NCBI GenBank assembly: GCA_902760805.1
Contig: CACWHY010000009.1
Coordinates: forward strand, 1-64,000
Direction: 5' to 3'
DNA from: Ruminococcus flavefaciens
Lineage (GTDB): Bacteria > Bacillota > Clostridia > Oscillospirales > Ruminococcaceae
Length of the DNA stretch: 64,000 nucleotides
Positions 60,297 to 64,000 of this stretch are shown in pieces (within the stretch, counting starts at the first letter, position 1; each line of letters begins with the position of its first letter). Both the position numbers and the translations under genes were made by a program. The notes below the pieces were generated by a model that was not told where the DNA came from, did not search any database, and worked only from the letters and a program-made list of their open reading frames with translations.

Positions 60297-61691
60297 TTAA
60301 AAATTGAAATACATGAAAGGATCGTTCATTCCTTTATAAATGCAGTATACAGATCCCCAGAATATAGCCAGAAGTGCAAAGGCAGTTATGGGGGAATTCT
60401 TTATCTTTCTGTATATCGCTGCCGGTAAGGGTGTAGAGAAGATAAGACCGGCGATGAGGAATTTTCCGTAGATCTTCCAGTATTTTGAAAAGTCGCCTTC
60501 AAAAAGTGTGTGTGCCTTCTGAGGAATGAAGGGCACAAGGCGGAGGAAATAAACTCCCAGCTGGTGGAAATCTGTTATGGCAAAGAGAAGCCACGTCAGC
60601 GGGATAACAAGTATCATGTAAAGGTGGCCGATCAGCTTGTACTTATTGAGGAAGTCGCCGATGACGAATCTTTCCAGCATGATCAGGCCGAAGAGCACCA
60701 TTCCCCAGATGACGAAGTTCCAGCTTGCACCGTGCCAGAGTCCGGTGAATGCCCATACCACAAAGTAATTGCGGACGGTCTTTGCGGTGCCGTGGCGGTT
60801 TCCGCCAAGAGGGATGTAGACGTTCTCCTTGAACCAAGTACCCAAGGTGATGTGCCAGCGTCTCCAGAATTCAGTCATGGTGGTGGACATATAGGGGTCG
60901 TTGAAGTTCTTGGGGAACTTAAATCCCATGATCTCGCCCAGGCCGATAGCCATGAGGGAGTATCCGCAAAAGTCGAAATAGAGCTGGAAGGAGTAGGCGA
61001 AGATACCCATCCAAGCCAGCTTAGGTGATATGCTCTGATAGCCGATGTGGCTCAGTTCCTTCCACAGGCTTCCCAGCCGGTTGGCGATGAGCACCTTATA
61101 GCCCAGACCGATAGTGAAGGTCTTCAGGCCGTTTTCCACCTGAGCGATGGTATGTGTACGCTTGTTCAGCCTTTCCGAAACGGTCTTGTATGTAACGATA
61201 GGACCGGCGATCAGCTGAGGGAACATACTGATGTAGGCTCCGTAGTTGATAAAGTGGGACTCAGGCTTAGTTTTCCGCCGGTAAACGTCGGCGATATAAG
61301 AAACGTTCTGGAAGGTATAGAAGCTGATACCTATCGGAAGGATAATGTTCTTTGTGGGAAGTCCCGCATGGAAGATGGAGTTGATGTTGGTGAAGAAAAA
61401 TCCGGTGTACTTGAAAAAGATGAGCCACCAGAAGTTGAACACGACTCCAATAAACAGCCAGAATTTCGCTGACTTCCTAAAATGGCCGATAAATTCGCCT
61501 ATGATGAAGTTGAACAGGATAGTCAGGAAAAAGAGCAGGATGTATATGGGGTTTTTGAGGACGCCCACGCTGTAGAATATCAAGCTCCCTAAAAAAATCA
61601 CGGCGTTTTTTAGCTCTTTCCGAGCAAGGCCGTAAACTAACATGAACGCAGGTAGGAATATAAAAATAAACTCCAGGCTGCTGAATACCAT
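60297..61691 (-). CDS. MBOAT-family O-acyltransferase
   Basis: This 464-residue membrane acyltransferase is of the AlgI/DltB type. It has many hydrophobic helices, the catalytic His in FTGLWHGASWNFVIWG, and the PQLIAGPIV and MTEFWRRWHITLG segments. It transfers acyl groups across the membrane to extracellular polymers. Its partner is probably the SGNH protein next to it. It has a near-consensus promoter about 110 bases upstream. Confidence 0.93.
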   Translation of the reverse strand: MVFSSLEFIFIFLPAFMLVYGLARKELKNAVIFLGSLIFYSVGVLKNPIYILLFFLTILFNFIIGEFIGHFRKSAKFWLFIGVVFNFWWLIFFKYTGFFFTNINSIFHAGLPTKNIILPIGISFYTFQNVSYIADVYRRKTKPESHFINYGAYISMFPQLIAGPIVTYKTVSERLNKRTHTIAQVENGLKTFTIGLGYKVLIANRLGSLWKELSHIGYQSISPKLAWMGIFAYSFQLYFDFCGYSLMAIGLGEIMGFKFPKNFNDPYMSTTMTEFWRRWHITLGTWFKENVYIPLGGNRHGTAKTVRNYFVVWAFTGLWHGASWNFVIWGMVLFGLIMLERFVIGDFLNKYKLIGHLYMILVIPLTWLLFAITDFHQLGVYFLRLVPFIPQKAHTLFEGDFSKYWKIYGKFLIAGLIFSTPLPAAIYRKIKNSPITAFALLAIFWGSVYCIYKGMNDPFMYFNF

Positions 61692-61798
61692 TTAACTGCT
61701 CCTTTGAATAATTTGTTGATACATTTTTGCGGCCAAATACCGCCCTCTACACATATAAACCGCCGGGAACAGACGCATCTGTCCCGGCTCATAATTCT

Positions 61799-61827
61799 AT
61801 TTTACACGCTATTTTTACGGATGTCAA
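61799..61827 (-). promoter_or_regulatory. Promoter of MBOAT-SGNH operon
   Basis: Perfect TTGACA (61822-61827) and TAAAAT (61799-61804) are separated by 17 bases on the minus strand. The leader contains a strong imperfect hairpin at about 61762-61788. Confidence 0.85.
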
Positions 61828-61903
61828 TAGCTTTGTGAAAATGTAGCAATTTGTCATATTTCCACGGCTGCGCAGGCTCAAAATCGGTGCATTTTTTTGA
61901 CAG

Positions 61904-61935
61904 AAAAAAGCTCCCCGGCAATGCACCGGAGAGCT
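61904..61935 (-). terminator. Terminator of lgt-folD-DUF4236 operon
   Basis: AGCTC-CCGG and CCGG-GAGCT form the stem, with one bulge and a T run on the minus strand. Confidence 0.86.
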
Positions 61936-61944
61936 GTTCAGCTT

Positions 61945-62199
61945 TTATTCTTCGCTGTTCGTCTTAGAAGGCGTCTTTTTGGGGGCTGCTGACTTTTTGG
62001 AGCCGCCCTTTTTGCCGTTTTTCCCAAGTGTGGTATCGTAGGAGATACCTGTTCCGGGGAGGCTTGCTGTGACCTTCTTCTTGTCATTAAGGGTGAGCTT
62101 GAAGCTCTTGCCGCCGATAGTGACGCTGATGCCCTTTTTTGTCTTGTTGATCTTCAGGAACTTTCCCAGCTTTATGCTCTTTCTGATGTTGAGTCCCAT
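61945..62199 (-). CDS. DUF4236 small protein
   Basis: This 84-residue protein starts with LNIRKSIKLGKFLKINKTKKG and has the GTGISY turn typical of DUF4236. A Lys/Ser-rich tail follows. Function unknown. GGAGG precedes the ATG, and it stands 12 bases after folD. Confidence 0.85.
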   Translation of the reverse strand: MGLNIRKSIKLGKFLKINKTKKGISVTIGGKSFKLTLNDKKKVTASLPGTGISYDTTLGKNGKKGGSKKSAAPKKTPSKTNSEE

Positions 62200-62211
62200 A
62201 AAAGCTCCTCC

Positions 62212-63069
62212 TTACTGGATGCCAGCCTGCTGCTTGGCAGCTGTAAGGGTGTTCTTCATGAGCATTGCGATAGTCATGGGGCCCACTCCTCCGGGAACAG
62301 GAGTTATGTAGCCGGCACGCTTCTCGGCGGACTCAAAGTCAACGTCGCCGCAGAGCTTTCCGTTCTCGTCACGGTCCATGCCCACGTCGATAACGACAGC
62401 GCCCTCCTTGATCATGTCGCCGGTAACGAACTTGGCTCTGCCGATAGCCACTACCAGGATATCCGCACCAAGGCAGATCTCCTTCAAATTCTTGGTCTTG
62501 GAGTGGCAGATAGTTACTGTGCCGTTTTTCTGGAGGAGCAGCATAGCCTGGGGCTTGCCCACGATGTTGCTTCTTCCGATAACGACGCACTGCTTGCCGG
62601 TGATGTCCACGCCTGTGCTCTCGATAAGGCGCATAACGCCGGCAGGAGTACAGGGCAGGAAGGAGTATTCGCCGATCATGATGCGTCCAACGTTCTCCGG
62701 GTGGAATGCGTCAACGTCCTTTGCAGGAGAGATCGCATTGATAACGGCCTTCTCGTCGATGTGCTTGGGCAGGGGGAGCTGCACCAGGATGCCGTTGACT
62801 CTGCTGTCACGGTTGAGCACCTCCACCAGATCCAGGAGCTGCTCCTGAGTGGTGCTCTCGTCCAGTGCGTACTCATAGGACTGGAAGCCAACTGCCTCGC
62901 AGGCCTTCTTCTTGTTGTTGACATAAACACGGGAAGCCGGGTCGCTGCCCACGATAACTACTGCCAGACCCACCTTGAGTCCGTGCTCGTCCCTGAGCTT
63001 TGCAGTCTCTGCTGCTACCTCTTCCTTAACGCTTGCTGAAACGGCCTTGCCGTCAATGATCTGTGCCAT
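62212..63069 (-). CDS. folD: Bifunctional methylenetetrahydrofolate dehydrogenase/cyclohydrolase
   Basis: FolD interconverts one-carbon tetrahydrofolate forms. The 285-residue protein has [14 protein letters not shown] with the catalytic lysine, [24 protein letters not shown], and the NADP site [17 protein letters not shown] precedes the ATG. It lies 14 bases after lgt. Confidence 0.97.
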   Translation of the reverse strand: MAQIIDGKAVSASVKEEVAAETAKLRDEHGLKVGLAVVIVGSDPASRVYVNNKKKACEAVGFQSYEYALDESTTQEQLLDLVEVLNRDSRVNGILVQLPLPKHIDEKAVINAISPAKDVDAFHPENVGRIMIGEYSFLPCTPAGVMRLIESTGVDITGKQCVVIGRSNIVGKPQAMLLLQKNGTVTICHSKTKNLKEICLGADILVVAIGRAKFVTGDMIKEGAVVIDVGMDRDENGKLCGDVDFESAEKRAGYITPVPGGVGPMTIAMLMKNTLTAAKQQAGIQ

Positions 63070-63083
63070 GATCAGGTACCTCC

Positions 63084-64000
63084 TTATTTTCTGCGCTTCT
63101 TTTTATTGTGGGAGCTCTTGCCTCTGCCGCCTGTGAGCTTTTCGTCCACAGCCTCAGCCAGCTGCTCATACTTATCCTCGGCCTCTGAGATCACCTCTTC
63201 AGCCTTTTCTTCGACTGCTTCGGTGACTTCTCCAGCCTTTTCCTCGACTGCCTCGGCGACTTCCTCAGCCTTTTCCTCTACAGCCTCAGCGACTTCCTCA
63301 GCTTTTTCCTCTACAGCCTCGGTGACTTCTTCAGCTTTTTCCTCTACAGCCTCGGCAGCGTCCTCATCGTCATCATCCTCGGGAGGAAGTATGCCAACGT
63401 CATCATCGTCGTCATCGTCCTCGGGAGGAAGTATGCCAACGTCGTCGTCCTCGTCATCAGCCATGATCATTGCATCTGAGCCGGTCATGCCCATGCGCTT
63501 CCTGCGGCCTTCCTCTATAAGCAGCCTTGACTCCTCGGTGGAGGCGTACAGCACGAAGCTCTCGGGATCACGTCTTCTGCGGAAGAAGAATATGATCTGG
63601 AGGATCACAGATGTCACGAAAATGATAGCGGACAGAGCCTGTGAAACTCGCATATTTCCCAGCATAAGGCTGTCTGTGCGCAGTCCCTCGACTACGAAGC
63701 GCTCAGCTCCGTACCAGGCCATGTACATCAGAAGGAGCTGGCCATCGTACTTTCTGCGCTTGCTCCAGAATGCCAGCACCACAAATCCCAGCAGGCACCA
63801 TACCGACTCATACAGGAAGCAGGGGTGTACCGGCTTTTCCCACAGCATGGTGGCAAGGCCGTTGTTGTACATATCTCCGCCGATCTGAGTCTGAGCGAGA
63901 ATGGTATCCTGGATCCTTCCGCCGGTCATTCCCAGGAAGTTATCGGTGTTCGTACCGAAGGCCTCCTGATTGACGAAATTTCCCCAGCGGCCGATACCTT
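63084..64000 (-). CDS. lgt: Prolipoprotein diacylglyceryl transferase (partial, window edge)
   Basis: Lgt attaches diacylglycerol to the lipobox cysteine of lipoproteins. The start is beyond position 64000. The part present contains the [13 protein letters not shown] signature, then [10 protein letters not shown] and a transmembrane core. After the core (about 63570) comes an unusual tail of roughly 160 residues. Two copies of an acidic [12 protein letters not shown] unit are followed by 11-residue AVEEKAEEV repeats and a basic end (KKKRRK). Usual Lgt proteins lack such a tail. Confidence 0.93.
   Translation of the reverse strand, partial: GIGRWGNFVNQEAFGTNTDNFLGMTGGRIQDTILAQTQIGGDMYNNGLATMLWEKPVHPCFLYESVWCLLGFVVLAFWSKRRKYDGQLLLMYMAWYGAERFVVEGLRTDSLMLGNMRVSQALSAIIFVTSVILQIIFFFRRRRDPESFVLYASTEESRLLIEEGRRKRMGMTGSDAMIMADDEDDDVGILPPEDDDDDDDVGILPPEDDDDEDAAEAVEEKAEEVTEAVEEKAEEVAEAVEEKAEEVAEAVEEKAGEVTEAVEEKAEEVISEAEDKYEQLAEAVDEKLTGGRGKSSHNKKKRRK
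63192..63356 (-). repeat. Tandem 33-base repeats coding an 11-residue helix unit in Lgt
   Basis: Five near-perfect copies of a 33-base unit encode [11 protein letters not shown] and variants; two degenerate copies follow. The 11-residue period with Glu and Lys suggests a right-handed coiled coil. An adjacent duplicated acidic block lies at about 63360-63452. Confidence 0.9.

Noticed and set aside
63192-63356. 33-base repeats considered as CRISPR
   Set aside because: Copies are directly adjacent without spacers and in frame within lgt.

Overview
The window reads as chromosomal DNA of a fibre-degrading Ruminococcus (Oscillospiraceae, Firmicutes). It holds five dockerin-bearing secreted proteins, including two family 9 glycoside hydrolases of the kind carried by Ruminococcus cellulosomes. 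The IspH-S1 fusion, the cdaA-cdaR pair, the AGGAGG ribosome binding sites and sigma-A type promoters all fit that group. Base composition looks moderately GC-rich, more like R. champanellensis than R. albus or R. bromii, but the species is not proven here.

Layout. 1-1.3 kb: rplK and rplA, with a likely L1-binding mRNA element between them. 1.4-7.2 kb: two dockerin-bearing GH9 cellulases on the minus strand. 7.3-8.2 kb: a zinc-ribbon membrane protein. 8.2-21.3 kb: one tightly packed minus-strand run of thirteen genes (tepA, ftsK, a membrane protein, ygiQ, a ComEC-like metallohydrolase, DUF3006, an HI0933-like flavoprotein, yccF, a CmpB-like membrane protein, a lipoprotein, cmk, plsC, ispH-S1). 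It has one good promoter at the head and one terminator at the end. 21.3-22.2 kb: a leucine-rich-repeat dockerin protein. 22.4-31.3 kb, plus strand: a DUF3343/cysteine-desulfurase-like pair, cdaA-cdaR (c-di-AMP synthesis), a large non-catalytic dockerin protein with three putative binding modules, a dockerin/BIG2 surface protein and a small membrane protein. 31.3-36 kb, minus: glycogen phosphorylase, a lipoprotein and 4-alpha-glucanotransferase. 36-38.4 kb: a hairpin stack, a CmpB-like protein, a lipase-like hydrolase and a zinc-ribbon protein.

38.5-44.9 kb, minus: an arylpyruvate/arylacetate cassette (iorA, two small genes, iorB, a lipoprotein, paaK, an ACT protein). 45-49.6 kb, minus: HAD phosphatase, PP2C phosphatase, TatD, a degenerate LCP protein and a SLOG-family protein. 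The 488-base gap at 48.4-48.9 kb is the largest without a gene. It holds a cluster of DnaA-box-like 9-mers and two copies of a dispersed palindrome with an invariant central GG; a third copy lies before iorA. 49.7-59.3 kb, plus: alr, a PD-(D/E)XK-like gene, a SecD-like lipoprotein, a radical SAM protein, a 42-residue membrane peptide, ilvE, an AT-rich possible HNH gene bracketed by duplicated terminators, an ACT/UPF0210 pair, and a four-gene group with a structured leader. 59.4-64 kb, minus: SGNH hydrolase plus MBOAT acyltransferase, then DUF4236, folD and a partial lgt with an unusual acidic, coiled-coil-like tail.

How it works together. The dockerin proteins would be exported and docked to cohesin scaffolds, which are not in this window, to degrade cellulose. 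Imported oligosaccharides feed glycogen/maltodextrin metabolism. The iorAB-paaK cassette fits the known need of rumen cellulolytic ruminococci for phenylacetate-type acids. No tRNA, rRNA, CRISPR array, transposase or phage gene was seen. The most unusual items are the GG-centred palindrome family, the DnaA-box-like cluster, the duplicated-terminator insertion, the internal ribosome binding site in ispH-S1, and the unassigned binding modules at 26.4-28.4 kb.
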